This document shows, in pieces, positions 51,597 to 61,193 of a DNA stretch of 64,000 nucleotides. Position numbers and translations under genes: made by a program. Position 1 is the stretch's first letter. Each line of letters opens with the position of its first letter. The DNA is from Proteus appendicitidis (GTDB lineage Bacteria; Pseudomonadota; Gammaproteobacteria; Enterobacterales; Enterobacteriaceae), in contig NZ_CP127389.1 in the NCBI RefSeq assembly GCF_030271835.1, positions 310,001 to 374,000 of the forward strand, read 5' to 3'. A model generated the notes under the pieces. It searched no databases and was not told the DNA's origin. It was given only the letters and a program-made list of their open reading frames with translations.

Positions 51597-52028
51597 ATGG
51601 CGGACAGCAAAGAGTTAGCAGAACAACGTGAAGAAACACGTCTTATTATTGAAGAATTACTGGAAGATGGCAGTGATCCTGATGCACTGTATGCCATTGA
51701 GCATCATATTTCTTGTGAAAATTTTGAAACACTAGAAAAAGCTGCGGTTGAAGTCTTTAAGTTAGGTTACGAAGTGACGGAGCCTGAGGAAATCGAAGTC
51801 GAATCAGGTGAGATCCTAGTTTGTTTTGATGCGGTGAGTGAAAGTGGTTTGAATGCTGAACTTATTGATGCCCAAGTTGAGCAATTAATGAATTTAGCTG
51901 AAAAAATGGGTGTCTATTACGATGGTTGGGGGACTTATTTTGAAGATCCTGACGCAGAGTATGATGATGAAGAAGGTGAAGACGAAGACGACGAAGAAGA
52001 GTCTGATAAGTCATCACGCTTACATTAA
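51597..52028 (+). CDS. rraB: Regulator of RNase E activity B
   Basis: RraB (YjgD) binds RNase E and modulates degradosome activity. This 143-residue protein starts at ATG 51597 with GGAG upstream ([18 protein letters not shown]). It matches E. coli throughout, with [24 protein letters not shown] and [11 protein letters not shown], and ends in an acidic tail rich in Glu and Asp. An upstream ATG two codons earlier is too close to the ribosome binding site. Confidence 0.96.
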   Translation: MADSKELAEQREETRLIIEELLEDGSDPDALYAIEHHISCENFETLEKAAVEVFKLGYEVTEPEEIEVESGEILVCFDAVSESGLNAELIDAQVEQLMNLAEKMGVYYDGWGTYFEDPDAEYDDEEGEDEDDEEESDKSSRLH

Positions 52029-52077
52029 TTTTTGCTAAATGTTGTCCTTTTGTACCTGATTGATCAGTGCAATATAG

Positions 52078-52120
52078 CACCAGCCACAAAATTATTGCTT
52101 TGTGACTGGTGTTATTGTTT
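52078..52120 (+). terminator. Terminator after rraB
   Basis: CACCAGCCACAAA (52078-52090) pairs with TTTGTGACTGGTG (52099-52111, one mismatch), with a T-rich tail. It also faces the convergent pirin gene. Confidence 0.7.
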
Positions 52121-52134
52121 TTAAGGTAATGTCA

Positions 52135-53004
52135 TTAATTCATGACACCAAATTTACCATTGTCATAATCATCAAAAGCTTGTTGTAACTCTTCTTGCGT
52201 ATTCATCACAAAAGGTCCTTGCCCTGCGATAGGCTCATTAATCGGCTCACCTGTTAGAATTAAAACAAGGGTGTCACCCATTGATTCTAATATCAGCGTA
52301 TCGCCATGATTATCTAATATCACCATATCGTGTTGACGTGCAATTTCACTGTCATTGATATGTACGGCACCTTTTACTACAAACAGCATTGCATTATGAC
52401 CTTCAGGAATACTGTAATGTGAAACTCCTGCACGATTTAAATGCAGATCCCACACATTCAGCGGTGAATAGGTCATTGCCACACCTTTTGTATTGGCATA
52501 ATTACCCGCAATCACTCTGACATAACCTTGGTTATTAGGTAATTCAACATGAGGGATATCCTCTGCTTTCAGCGCCTGATAACGAGGCTGTGTCATTTTG
52601 TACGCTGTCGGCAGATTCACCCAAAGTTGCACCATTTCCAATACACCGCCTTCTTTGGTCATTTTTTCAGAGTGATACTCTTTATGCAAAATGCCAGAGG
52701 CCGCGGTCATCCATTGCACGTCACCTGCGCCGATGGTTCCAGCATGACCTTTAGAGTCGTGATGAGAAACTTCGCCTTGATAAGCGATGGTTACGGTTTC
52801 AAATCCACGATGAGGATGCGCTCCTACACCACGGGCATTGGTAACAGGTTTAAACAGTGTTGGCTCGGCATAATCCATCAGCAGAAACGGGCTATGTTTT
52901 TCACCATTTTCCTGATAGGAAAATAAGGTGCTGACTGGAAAGCCATTACCTACCCAGTGTGAATTTGGCACTGAATAAATATGATTAATCTGTCTGATAG
53001 TCAT
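52135..53004 (-). CDS. Pirin-family cupin protein
   Basis: This 289-residue protein starts at ATG 53004, with GGAG eight bases upstream. The N-terminal cupin carries metal ligands in HPHRGFETVT and H-x-E in GILHKEYH. The C-terminal cupin is weaker (HYSIPEGHNAMLFVVKGAVHI). Relatives include YhhW-type quercetin 2,3-dioxygenases. The in vivo role is unknown. An in-frame start 15 codons upstream lacks conservation. Confidence 0.9.
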   Translation of the reverse strand: MTIRQINHIYSVPNSHWVGNGFPVSTLFSYQENGEKHSPFLLMDYAEPTLFKPVTNARGVGAHPHRGFETVTIAYQGEVSHHDSKGHAGTIGAGDVQWMTAASGILHKEYHSEKMTKEGGVLEMVQLWVNLPTAYKMTQPRYQALKAEDIPHVELPNNQGYVRVIAGNYANTKGVAMTYSPLNVWDLHLNRAGVSHYSIPEGHNAMLFVVKGAVHINDSEIARQHDMVILDNHGDTLILESMGDTLVLILTGEPINEPIAGQGPFVMNTQEELQQAFDDYDNGKFGVMN

Positions 53005-53315
53005 GATTGTTCTCCGAGTTAAGGAAAGAAACCGCAATAACCAAGACACAGAAGGAGGTAATACAGATTATTGCGATTTCTTAATGACGATGATCATAAA
53101 GTGTTCGCACGATGAACAAAATAGGGGGAATTTGTTGATGGTGTTCAAAAAAAATGAATGATTTTATGACAGAAAAATACACTGAATTATTTACAGGACT
53201 TCACAATATCATGAGTTCGGTTGCAAACACTTTAAGTTTTCTCTTGTTCATAATCTGCCTATATTTTGATTGTTATTAAACACGCAAATATATAATTTAT
53301 AGTACCACCTTAATT
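53005..53315. other. Gene-free AT-rich interval before the Sel1 gene
   Basis: This is 311 bp with no credible gene or strong hairpin. The pirin promoter lies here on the minus strand and the Sel1 gene's 3' end starts after it. Composition falls sharply here, marking the left edge of the AT-rich island. Confidence 0.4.
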
Positions 53316-54239
53316 TTAATTATTTTTTATAAAATTTTTATTTAAAAAATCGATTCGTAATTGAATGTCGGTGTAACCTAATTGATATGCTCTTGTATAT
53401 AATTCTATCGCTTTCTTATAATTTTTAGGTACACCAAGCCCTTCTTCATACATCAGTCCAAGATTAACAAGCCCACCGATTCCATCTTTATTTGCCGCGT
53501 CTTGATAGAGTTTAACCGCTTTATTGATATCGCGTTTAAATCCAAAACCATGTTGATACAATAAACCTAGTGAATTCATTGCACTAGGATCACCTTTTTT
53601 GATTGCTTCCTGATAACATTTTATCGCTTCATCATATTTTTCTAATTCACCATACAGCATTCCTAATCGGGTAATGGCGAAATGGTTACCTGATTGTATT
53701 GATGCTTTATACCATTTTTCAGCTAATTCCATATTTTTTTCAACATCGTTACCATGACGATATAGATCTCCTAAACTCATCATGGCATTACTAGAATTAT
53801 CATTTTTAATTGCTATTTCAAACATCTCTTTCGCTTTCGAATAGTTCTTATTATGTTTGTACAATAGACCTAAATTATAATTAGCGGAAGATGAACCTAA
53901 TTCTATTGCTCTTTGGTAAAGTAAGATGGCTTCTTCTTGTTTTCCTTGTTCTTCTTTTAGCATTGCTAACTGATTAATCCCATCTGCATCATTTTTATCT
54001 GCTAAATGTTGATATATTTCCTCTGCTTTTTCTGTACTTTTTTCAATTCCAGCACCTATTTCATAGAAATGCCCGAGGATTAATAATGCTTCATTATCTC
54101 CATGTTCTGCTAATATTTCACATGCAACAAAGTTCTTTTCTGCTGGAATACATTTAGCTTGAGATTTTGAATAAGCCAATATGGGGTTAGATAAACATAG
54201 AAATAACGTGACGATAAGAATCTTATTGTTTAACATCAT
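53316..54239 (-). CDS. Secreted Sel1-repeat protein
   Basis: This 307-residue protein has a signal peptide (LIVTLFLCLSNPILA, cleavage near residue 23). About six Sel1-like repeats follow (for example ALLILGHFYEIGAGIEKSTEKAEEIY; SAMNSLGLLYQHGFGFKRDINKAVKLY; GLVNLGLMYEEGLGVPKNYKKAIELY). Sel1 proteins mediate protein contacts. Periplasmic Sel1 proteins act as immunity factors for some type VI effectors (PA5086-5088 for PldB). It is divergent from an Hcp gene with only 29 bp between, in an AT-rich island. Confidence 0.85.
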   Translation of the reverse strand: MMLNNKILIVTLFLCLSNPILAYSKSQAKCIPAEKNFVACEILAEHGDNEALLILGHFYEIGAGIEKSTEKAEEIYQHLADKNDADGINQLAMLKEEQGKQEEAILLYQRAIELGSSSANYNLGLLYKHNKNYSKAKEMFEIAIKNDNSSNAMMSLGDLYRHGNDVEKNMELAEKWYKASIQSGNHFAITRLGMLYGELEKYDEAIKCYQEAIKKGDPSAMNSLGLLYQHGFGFKRDINKAVKLYQDAANKDGIGGLVNLGLMYEEGLGVPKNYKKAIELYTRAYQLGYTDIQLRIDFLNKNFIKNN

Positions 54240-54268
54240 GTAAAATCACCTATAAATGGACTTTATTA

Positions 54269-54748
54269 ATGGCTAATTTAATCTATCTTACGTTAGAAGG
54301 GAAACAACAAGGCTTGATTTCTCGTGGCTGTGGAACATTGGATTCAATAGGAAATCGTTATCAAACAGGAAAAGAAGATGCAATATTTGTTACAGAACTG
54401 AATTTCTCAGTATCTAGATCCCAAAATTTAGCTCATCAGCCTATAGAGTTTACCAAGCTAATCGATAAATCTTCTCCTTTATTACTTATTGCAGTTTCAA
54501 ATAATGAAATTCTTAGTTTAAATTTTGATTATTATCGTACTGCACAAAATGGTGGAATTGAGAAATATTTCACAGTGAAACTAAATGAGGCATCTATTAT
54601 TGATTATTCACATCAATGCCCAAATAATATTTTACGCAATGATATAGATCCTGAAGAGCAATTAACTGTTAGATATCGTGATATTACCACCTCACAAATT
54701 ATGGCTGGTACTTCTGGATATAGTATATCGGATGAGAGTGTATTCTAA
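54269..54748 (+). CDS. hcp: Hcp-family type VI secretion tube protein, orphan
   Basis: This 159-residue protein has the Hcp pattern: ANLIYLTLEGKQQGLISRGCG, DSIGNRYQTGKEDAIFVTELNFSVSRS, and a central TKLIDKSSPLL strand. The enterobacterial Hcp clade typically has this sequence and length. Hcp forms the tube and is itself exported with effectors. No other type VI structural gene is in this window, so this is an auxiliary copy. Its stop overlaps that of the convergent neighbour by 4 bp. Confidence 0.85.
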   Translation: MANLIYLTLEGKQQGLISRGCGTLDSIGNRYQTGKEDAIFVTELNFSVSRSQNLAHQPIEFTKLIDKSSPLLLIAVSNNEILSLNFDYYRTAQNGGIEKYFTVKLNEASIIDYSHQCPNNILRNDIDPEEQLTVRYRDITTSQIMAGTSGYSISDESVF

Positions 54749-55758
54749 TTTTTATATTTATTAATTAAATGACGCACTTCAGAGATAAAAGCATCATCAC
54801 TAGCTACGCTACTTGGGCTTGCTGCTAAAGTAATTAATGGTCCTATTTCTTCTTCAACAAAATAATAGGCCATAGTGATCTTGCTTTTATCCAACGCCTC
54901 AAAGACTGTTTTATTTTTGTTTTTTAATCTTTTTGCTGCTTCTGACATTTTTTCAATGGTTCCATAGCTGTATATCACAGTAGCTACGATAACTGCTCGA
55001 TTAATCACTGTTTGTGTACTGACTGGTTTAAAGAAAGTTGGATATTTTAAAACAACAGAGGAAACAATTTGAGTAGTTATCGCAGTCACAATAAATTTTC
55101 GGATATTAGATTCAGTCATGACATCAACTCCAACACCGATTGCAAAATTTTTAACAGATACATTTACTTGATCGTCAATATCAAGCTTATTTTTAAAATT
55201 GATAGCATTATTTGAGCTAGAAATATTAGTTATTACTTGAATATGATCAGATAACTTCTGTTTTCTCGTTGGTGAAATTTGACTGATTATTGAACCAATA
55301 ATAATATTGAGGGTTTCAGCAATATTTTCGTAAGGATCTATAATAAATCGTAATAAATAAACTGCCTCAATATTTTCTTGTATGATACGAGGATTTCTGG
55401 AGAGTCGAGATTTAAGAATAAAGTTCATGCCCATCATTTGGGGAGGAAAAACGCCCAAGTATACAGCGGTATCTTCTATTCTTTTAATACCTTTAGTTGA
55501 TGTTATTCCAAAATCTTCAACTCTTTTTACCCAAGGATTATTTAGCGCGGTTTCAACTGAGGGGGTATCTCCTTCGCATCGATAATAAATCGACTCGTCT
55601 AATCCTGTAGGCGGTAAACATTCTTTTGAGCGATTATGTGCGTTTTTAAGCTCTCGACCTATTTTTCGATAAAGAGCTAATCGCTTTTCCATGGCTTCAT
55701 TAGCATCCATGATTTCACCATCTTTGCAGTAAAACCATTGTAAATCACTACATTGCAT
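54745..55758 (-). CDS. Unknown protein beside orphan Hcp
   Basis: I do not recognise this 337-residue protein. AAGGGAAG precedes the ATG. The N-terminal half is soluble and helical (MEKRLALYRKIGRELKNAHNR). The segments IRKFIVTAITTQIVSSVVL and TQTVINRAVIVATVIYSYG (about residues 220-270) could be membrane or hydrophobic core helices. There is no signal peptide, PAAR or MIX motif. The gene is AT-rich and convergent with hcp, overlapping by 4 bp. It could be an effector, immunity protein or cargo-related factor; the sequence does not decide. Confidence 0.65.
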   Translation of the reverse strand: MQCSDLQWFYCKDGEIMDANEAMEKRLALYRKIGRELKNAHNRSKECLPPTGLDESIYYRCEGDTPSVETALNNPWVKRVEDFGITSTKGIKRIEDTAVYLGVFPPQMMGMNFILKSRLSRNPRIIQENIEAVYLLRFIIDPYENIAETLNIIIGSIISQISPTRKQKLSDHIQVITNISSSNNAINFKNKLDIDDQVNVSVKNFAIGVGVDVMTESNIRKFIVTAITTQIVSSVVLKYPTFFKPVSTQTVINRAVIVATVIYSYGTIEKMSEAAKRLKNKNKTVFEALDKSKITMAYYFVEEEIGPLITLAASPSSVASDDAFISEVRHLINKYKN

Positions 55759-56188
55759 ACAACTTCCCTTTATATTTTAGTTAAATATAAATTATTCATA
55801 GAATAATAAATTTAATCAAATAGTTATCGATAACTTCTCATTAGTTTAAATAATAAGTTGATAGCTAAAGATCCCTATTAGATTCTGCTAAAAAGCCTTG
55901 AAAAATATATATAACCTGCTTTGAAATCTTATAATATTTTTGTGGTATATAAGTATATTTTCATCTGCTTTTTTCAATTTAAAAATATAATTAAAATTGA
56001 GAAATACTAAAATTTTACAAGATAATAGAGTGCAAAAAAGAAATAAAAATACAAAAATAAGACGTATAATAAGGAAATAGCTTAACCATACTATAAACAA
56101 GGCTATTTCTAATTAGAATATTGATAAAGTCTATACTGAAAAAAATTGATGCTACTTATACAAGGTTATAGAGAAAAGTGGTGAAAAA
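55759..56188. other. AT-rich gene-free stretch
   Basis: This is about 430 bp of very low GC. A short hydrophobic frame on the minus strand (55888-56100) lacks a ribosome binding site and is probably a chance frame. No RNA gene, repeat or attachment site is recognised. It may hold regulatory sequence of the 337-residue gene. Confidence 0.4.
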
Positions 56189-56238
56189 AATAAAAAAACT
56201 ACATTCTTTCTTAGCAACAATAAGTCAGAATGCAGTTT
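56189..56238 (-). terminator. Terminator after the YhfL-like gene
   Basis: AAACTACATTCT (56196-56207) pairs with AGAATGCAGTTT (56227-56238) with one mismatch. The minus strand continues with seven T. Confidence 0.75.
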
Positions 56239-56262
56239 ATTAATACATTTATTTCTTAAATC

Positions 56263-56430
56263 TTATTTGCTTGTGTCGCCACAACCGCCAATGATTTTAG
56301 AAATAGAAACTGCTGGGTGCAGTAAGTAGTCGTAGTTACAGTCTTTTTCTTTATTGTATACGCTACCAGTACAACCAGTCATTACGGTAATTACAGAAGC
56401 AATAAGTGCAATTTTAACAAAGTTTTTCAT
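56263..56430 (-). CDS. yhfL: Small YhfL-family lipoprotein
   Basis: This 55-residue lipoprotein starts at ATG 56430 (MKNFVKIALIASVITVMTGC, cysteine 20) with AAGGAA upstream. The mature part (NKEKDCNYDYLLHPAVSI, then SKIIGGCG) matches the E. coli YhfL pattern, including the paired cysteines. Function unknown; an envelope role is likely. It ends at a strong terminator. Confidence 0.85.
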   Translation of the reverse strand: MKNFVKIALIASVITVMTGCTGSVYNKEKDCNYDYLLHPAVSISKIIGGCGDTSK

Positions 56431-56773
56431 GAAAAAATTCCTTTTAAATTTTAGAGTTATAAAAGCCAATGCATGACTTTATCTGCATAAAGATATTAAA
56501 TTAGCTATAAATAGCAATCTAAAAAATAAGGAAATTTAAAATAGAAAAGATGCTAAAAAATATTTAACTTAAGAAGTGAAATATAATTATCTAGAGTGAA
56601 ATGAATAAAGAAATCAACTTGTGTATTTTAATGATATTTAAGATAAGAAATTAATAAATAATAAGTAGCTAATAATCTAATTATAAATCAATTTGAACAA
56701 ATAGAGGGTAAATAGAGTTCTTTTATATCATTTTGAAAAATAGAATTTGTGTTTATAGATGCTATTTTTGATA
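56431..56773. other. AT-rich gene-free stretch before yjgM
   Basis: I see no gene in these 343 bp. The yhfL promoter should lie at the left end of the region on the minus strand. A YjgN-like gene, present here in E. coli next to yjgM, is absent. Confidence 0.4.
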
Positions 56774-56799
56774 ATAAAAACCCGCATAAAAATGCGGGT
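56774..56799 (-). terminator. Terminator after yjgM
   Basis: ACCCGCAT (56780-56787) pairs with ATGCGGGT (56792-56799); the minus strand tail is TTTTATTAT. Confidence 0.85.
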
Positions 56800-56850
56800 A
56801 AAGTCGAACTTATTTTATTTATTGTATTACGTAGGGAACAGCAAGAACAC

Positions 56851-57372
56851 TTAAAGTGGCTTCACCATCCGGATCTCACAATCACTATGACCCGTATTAC
56901 CTAATGCTTCATCAATAAATTCGAATCCTAGTTTTTCGTATAAACCAACAGCCGCTTTTAAGATATCTGTGGTTTCTAAATAGCAACGGCTAAAGCCTTG
57001 CTCTTTACCAAATTCAAGAGATTGTAGAACGATTTTTTTCGCAATACCTTTGCCCCGTAGTTTGGATGAAAGGTACATTTTTTGTAATTCACAGGTATTG
57101 CCATCACCGCCAGCAAGTGGTGCGACACCGCCACCGCCAACAACTTCTCCATCCATTTCAACAACCCAGTAAGCGCTACGTGGCTGGTGATAAACTTCAT
57201 AGAGAGTATCTAAAATCGGATCAGCAACAGCAAAGCCTTTATCGGCAGTTAAACCGTGCTCTGCGGAGACTTCACGAATAACGCGTGCAATGCCAGCGTT
57301 GTCTTTTTCTTCAATCGCTCGGATAACAATGTTTGAGGTTATAGTTTGGGTTGCAGTCATAGTTGCACTCAT
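56851..57372 (-). CDS. yjgM: GNAT family N-acetyltransferase YjgM
   Basis: This 173-residue GNAT enzyme (from the ATG at 57372; another ATG four codons later is possible) matches E. coli Yjg[56 protein letters not shown] with the acetyl-CoA loop R-x-x-G-K-G, and YEKLGFEFI. The substrate is not established. It lies between rraB and valS, as in E. coli. A 91-codon longer start upstream is not conserved. Confidence 0.88.
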   Translation of the reverse strand: MSATMTATQTITSNIVIRAIEEKDNAGIARVIREVSAEHGLTADKGFAVADPILDTLYEVYHQPRSAYWVVEMDGEVVGGGGVAPLAGGDGNTCELQKMYLSSKLRGKGIAKKIVLQSLEFGKEQGFSRCYLETTDILKAAVGLYEKLGFEFIDEALGNTGHSDCEIRMVKPL

Positions 57373-57673
57373 CGTTTCACTTATTAGTAGATTATTTTTT
57401 TGATTACGTATTGAGAGAGCACCGGAAAGGAACTTCTTCATTGGAAGTAGCACGGATGGCTACAAAAACTATCTTAATTGATTAAGCGTGTTTGTAAACC
57501 GTTAACCCTTTTTCTTTGCTTACTTATCCCCTTTATTTCTAGCGTTATATTTTAGTGAGTGATTAAATTTAAGCGAAAATAAGGGGGGAGAAAGGCGGAT
57601 TGGCGAGAATAGAACCGAGAATAACAAGAAATGAAGTGAAAAATGGTTTTATTTTTTAGCTGAATGATATTAA

Positions 57674-57704
57674 GTAAAAACCCGCGATAAACGCGGGTTT
57701 TTAT
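57674..57704 (-). terminator. Terminator after valS
   Basis: AAAAACCCGCG pairs with CGCGGGTTTTT (inner arms 57681-57686 and 57692-57697), suiting both strands. It lies 33 bp past the valS stop. Confidence 0.85.
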
Positions 57705-57736
57705 TATTAATCTCAGTGTCTTTAAAGCGATTGTGC

Positions 57737-60625
57737 TTATAAAGAAGCGATAGAGATTTTCTGTGCGATCAGTTTTTCTTTGGCGCTTAAGCAAGTTGCT
57801 AAGCGTTCACGCTCTTTCGCTACGACTGCTTCTGGCGCACGGCTAACAAAGCCATCGTTAGATAATTTGCTATCTAAAGTTGTGATATCTTTCTCTACTT
57901 TTTCAAGCTCTTTATCTAAGCGTGCAAGCTCTGCATCTTTATCGATAAAGCCTGCCATTGGGATCAGCAATTCTGCACCGTTAACCAGTTTATTAACTGA
58001 TAATGGCGCTTCTTCACCTTCTGCTAATGGACGGATATCCGCTAAACGACCCATTGCTTTTAAGAAACCAATATTGTCACTAACGCGGCGTTTAGCATTG
58101 TCATCGGCACCACGTAAGATAACTTCAAGTGGTTTACCCGGAGCAATATTCATTTCAGCACGGATGTTACGAACCGCAACGATAACTTCTTTGATCCACT
58201 CAAGATCGTTAAGTGCTTGTTCATCCACCAGCGCAGCATCGAACTCAGGGAAAGCTTGTAGCATGATGGTTTCACCTTCAATGCCTTTTACTTCCTTCAC
58301 TCGTTGCCAGATTGTCTCTGTGATAAATGGAATAATTGGATGAGCAAGGCGTAGTAAGCCTTCTAATACTTCAATCAGTGTATGACGTGCTGCGCGTTTT
58401 TGTGCATCATTACCTTTGTGTACCGCAGGTTTTGATAGCTCAAGATACCAGTCACAGAATTGGTTCCAAGTGAACTCATATAAAATACCAGCAGCGATAT
58501 CGAAACGATAGTTGTCTAACGCTTCACGATAGGCTTTAACGGTATTGTTAAATTCAGCTAAGATCCAACGGTCAGCCAGTGAGAATGTCATCTCACCACC
58601 TTGGTAGCCACAATCTTGCTCTTCTGTATTCATCAGCACAAAGCGGCTTGCATTCCACAGCTTGTTACAGAAGTTACGGTAACCAGATAGACGTTTCATA
58701 TCCCAGTTAATATCGCGACCCGTTGAGGCTAACGCGGCTAAGGTAAAGCGCAGGGCATCTGTACCGTGTGCTTCAATACCTTCTGGGAACTCTTTGCTAG
58801 TACGTTTAGCAATTTTTTCAGCCATTTGTGGCTGCATCATATTGCCAGTACGTTTTTCTAACAGGTTTTCTAATGAAATACCGTCAATCATATCCAGAGG
58901 GTCAAGTACGTTACCTTTGGATTTTGACATCTTCTGGCCTTCTTCATCACGGATAAGACCTGTCATGTAAACCGTATTAAATGGCACTTGCGGTTTACCG
59001 TCTTCGTCTTTGATAAAGTGCATGGTCATCATGATCATGCGAGCTATCCAGAAGAATATAATATCGAATCCACTGACTAAGACATTCGTTGGATGGAATG
59101 TTTTCAGTGCTTCAGTATTTTCAGGCCAGCCTAATGTTGAGAATGTCCATAGTGCAGATGAGAACCAGGTATCCAGTACGTCATCATCTTGGCGTAATGC
59201 AACATCGGCTGCGATATTGTTTTCACGGCGAACTTCTTCTTCGTCACGACCAACATAAACGTTGCCTTGGTTATCATACCAAGCAGGGATACGGTGACCC
59301 CACCACAGTTGACGAGAAATACACCAATCTTGGATATCATTCATCCATGAGAAGTACATATTTTCATACTGTTTTGGTACAAATTGGATATCGCCATTTT
59401 TAACAGCTTCAACAGCTGGTTTTGCTAAAGGCGCTGCGCGAACATACCATTGGTCTGTTAATAAAGGTTCGATAACGACACCACCACGGTCACCGTAAGG
59501 TACGGTTAAATCGTGAGGTTTGATCTCTTCTAATAAACCTAAACGTTCAAATTCAGCAACGATGGCTTTACGTGCAGCAAAGCGTTCCATACCTTGGTAG
59601 GCTGCTGGAATTTCAGTGCTATAAATATCAGACTCAACACCATTGGTATCTAAAACTTCTGCGCTAACACGGATATTGCCATCAAAGTCCATGATATTAA
59701 TCATTGGTAATTGATGACGACGTCCAACTTCATAGTCATTAAAGTCGTGAGCAGGGGTGATTTTTACGCAACCTGTACCTTTTTCCATATCAGCGTGTTC
59801 ATCCGCTAAAATAGGGATACGACGGTTAACGATTGGTAAAATAATTTCTTTACCAATTAAATCTTTATAGCGAGGATCTTCTGGGTTAACAGCAACACCG
59901 GTATCACCTAACATGGTTTCAGGACGTGTTGTTGCAACAATGAGGTAATCTTTACCTTCAGCGGTTTTCGCCCCATCAGCTAAAGGATAACGCAGATGCC
60001 ACATAGATCCTTTAACTTCACGGTTTTCGACTTCAAGATCAGAAATCGCTGTGTGTAATTTAGGGTCCCAGTTTACAAGGCGTTTACCACGGTAGATTAG
60101 ATCTTCTTTATGTAAGCGAACAAAAGCTTCTTTAACCGCTTTAGATAATCCTTCATCCATTGTGAAACGTTCACGTTCCCAATCAACAGAGTTACCTAAA
60201 CGACGCATTTGGTTAGAAATGTTACCGCCTGATTCCGCTTTCCATTCCCAAATTTTGTCGATAAATGCATCACGACCATAGTCATGACGATTTTTACCTT
60301 CTTCAGCGGCAATTTTACGCTCAACAACCATTTGGGTTGCGATACCTGCATGGTCAGTACCTGACTGCCATAAGGTGTTTTTACCTTGCATGCGCTGATA
60401 ACGGATCATGGTATCCATAATGGTCTGCTGGAAAGCATGACCCATATGTAGGCTACCTGTGACGTTTGGCGGTGGGATCACGATACAGAAGCTTTCTTTT
60501 GTTGTATCGCCATTGGCTTTGAAATAGCCATTTTTTTCCCAATGCTGATACAGAGGTTGTTCAATCTCTGCTGGATTATATGTTGTGTCGAGCGATGGCT
60601 CTTTCGGTGCGGATTTATTTTCCAT
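57737..60625 (-). CDS. valS: Valyl-tRNA synthetase
   Basis: This class I synthetase of 962 residues charges tRNA-Val. The HIGH-type signature is in [13 protein letters not shown], the KMSKS loop is KMSKSKGNV, and the CP1 editing domain (about 190-345) carries [14 protein letters not shown]-terminal coiled-coil arm (about 900-960; [16 protein letters not shown]) is present. The length exceeds E. coli by about 11 residues. It lies 13 bp after holC on the minus strand. Confidence 0.98.
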   Translation of the reverse strand: MENKSAPKEPSLDTTYNPAEIEQPLYQHWEKNGYFKANGDTTKESFCIVIPPPNVTGSLHMGHAFQQTIMDTMIRYQRMQGKNTLWQSGTDHAGIATQMVVERKIAAEEGKNRHDYGRDAFIDKIWEWKAESGGNISNQMRRLGNSVDWERERFTMDEGLSKAVKEAFVRLHKEDLIYRGKRLVNWDPKLHTAISDLEVENREVKGSMWHLRYPLADGAKTAEGKDYLIVATTRPETMLGDTGVAVNPEDPRYKDLIGKEIILPIVNRRIPILADEHADMEKGTGCVKITPAHDFNDYEVGRRHQLPMINIMDFDGNIRVSAEVLDTNGVESDIYSTEIPAAYQGMERFAARKAIVAEFERLGLLEEIKPHDLTVPYGDRGGVVIEPLLTDQWYVRAAPLAKPAVEAVKNGDIQFVPKQYENMYFSWMNDIQDWCISRQLWWGHRIPAWYDNQGNVYVGRDEEEVRRENNIAADVALRQDDDVLDTWFSSALWTFSTLGWPENTEALKTFHPTNVLVSGFDIIFFWIARMIMMTMHFIKDEDGKPQVPFNTVYMTGLIRDEEGQKMSKSKGNVLDPLDMIDGISLENLLEKRTGNMMQPQMAEKIAKRTSKEFPEGIEAHGTDALRFTLAALASTGRDINWDMKRLSGYRNFCNKLWNASRFVLMNTEEQDCGYQGGEMTFSLADRWILAEFNNTVKAYREALDNYRFDIAAGILYEFTWNQFCDWYLELSKPAVHKGNDAQKRAARHTLIEVLEGLLRLAHPIIPFITETIWQRVKEVKGIEGETIMLQAFPEFDAALVDEQALNDLEWIKEVIVAVRNIRAEMNIAPGKPLEVILRGADDNAKRRVSDNIGFLKAMGRLADIRPLAEGEEAPLSVNKLVNGAELLIPMAGFIDKDAELARLDKELEKVEKDITTLDSKLSNDGFVSRAPEAVVAKERERLATCLSAKEKLIAQKISIASL

Positions 60626-60638
60626 ATTCTTTACGTAT

Positions 60639-61088
60639 TCAATAGGTTGGCGGCGTAGCCATTGTCAAAGTAAAGCCGACGCTACGATAAATTTTATATC
60701 GTTCACGCGCCAACTGTTTCAATTGTTCATCAATAGGTACAAAGTCTATCACTTCATGGAAAGCTGTGGCAAAGTCTACGAATTGCGATTGCAAATTAAT
60801 CAAGAGATCACGAGGTGCATTACCACGTTTTCCAGGCCAACATAATTCAACAGGAGAGCCATAACGAGGACCTTCACCTGCAAGATTATGAGGAACAAAC
60901 TGATGAGGTTCTCTTGCCCATAATGCCTCATCAAGCAATTCAGCTTGAGCTTGAGACTCACAAACCAACAAAATACGTTTGCCTAATCGCCAATGTTCAG
61001 CAGTAAGTTGACAGGCAAGCCACTCATGAGCCTGTAAATCATCGTGTATTGATGGGTGTTCCATTAAATAAAACGTGGCGTTTTTCAT
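60639..61088 (-). CDS. holC: DNA polymerase III chi subunit
   Basis: Chi (149 residues; E. coli 147) links the clamp loader to SSB. Conserved patterns are [59 protein letters not shown] (in pieces), and CWPGKRGN. It sits in the pepA-holC-valS order of E. coli. A 13-bp inverted repeat is in the gap to pepA. Confidence 0.95.
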   Translation of the reverse strand: MKNATFYLMEHPSIHDDLQAHEWLACQLTAEHWRLGKRILLVCESQAQAELLDEALWAREPHQFVPHNLAGEGPRYGSPVELCWPGKRGNAPRDLLINLQSQFVDFATAFHEVIDFVPIDEQLKQLARERYKIYRSVGFTLTMATPPTY

Positions 61089-61102
61089 GATATCCCGATA
61101 AC

Positions 61103-61131
61103 AGAAGGGTATTGCGTTGCAATACCCTTCT
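61103..61131. repeat. 13-bp inverted repeat between pepA and holC
   Basis: AGAAGGGTATTGC (61103-61115) is perfectly complementary to 61119-61131 with a GTT loop. No T run follows on the minus strand. A second 8-bp pair (GTAATACC 61163-61170 with GGTATTAC 61190-61197) overlaps the pepA stop. They may be processing or partial terminator hairpins. Confidence 0.6.
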
Positions 61132-61193
61132 TGGAGTCTGCTCTATTTACCATAATAATAGGGTAATACCTTAACCCTGATAATTATGCGGTA

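Noticed and set aside
55888-56100. 70-residue hydrophobic minus-strand frame
   Set aside because: It is composed mainly of Phe, Ile and Leu from an AT desert, without a ribosome binding site; a real membrane protein cannot be supported.
57552-57794. Minus-strand frame overlapping the end of valS
   Set aside because: It crosses the valS terminator and overlaps conserved valS codons; the translated sequence has no family resemblance.
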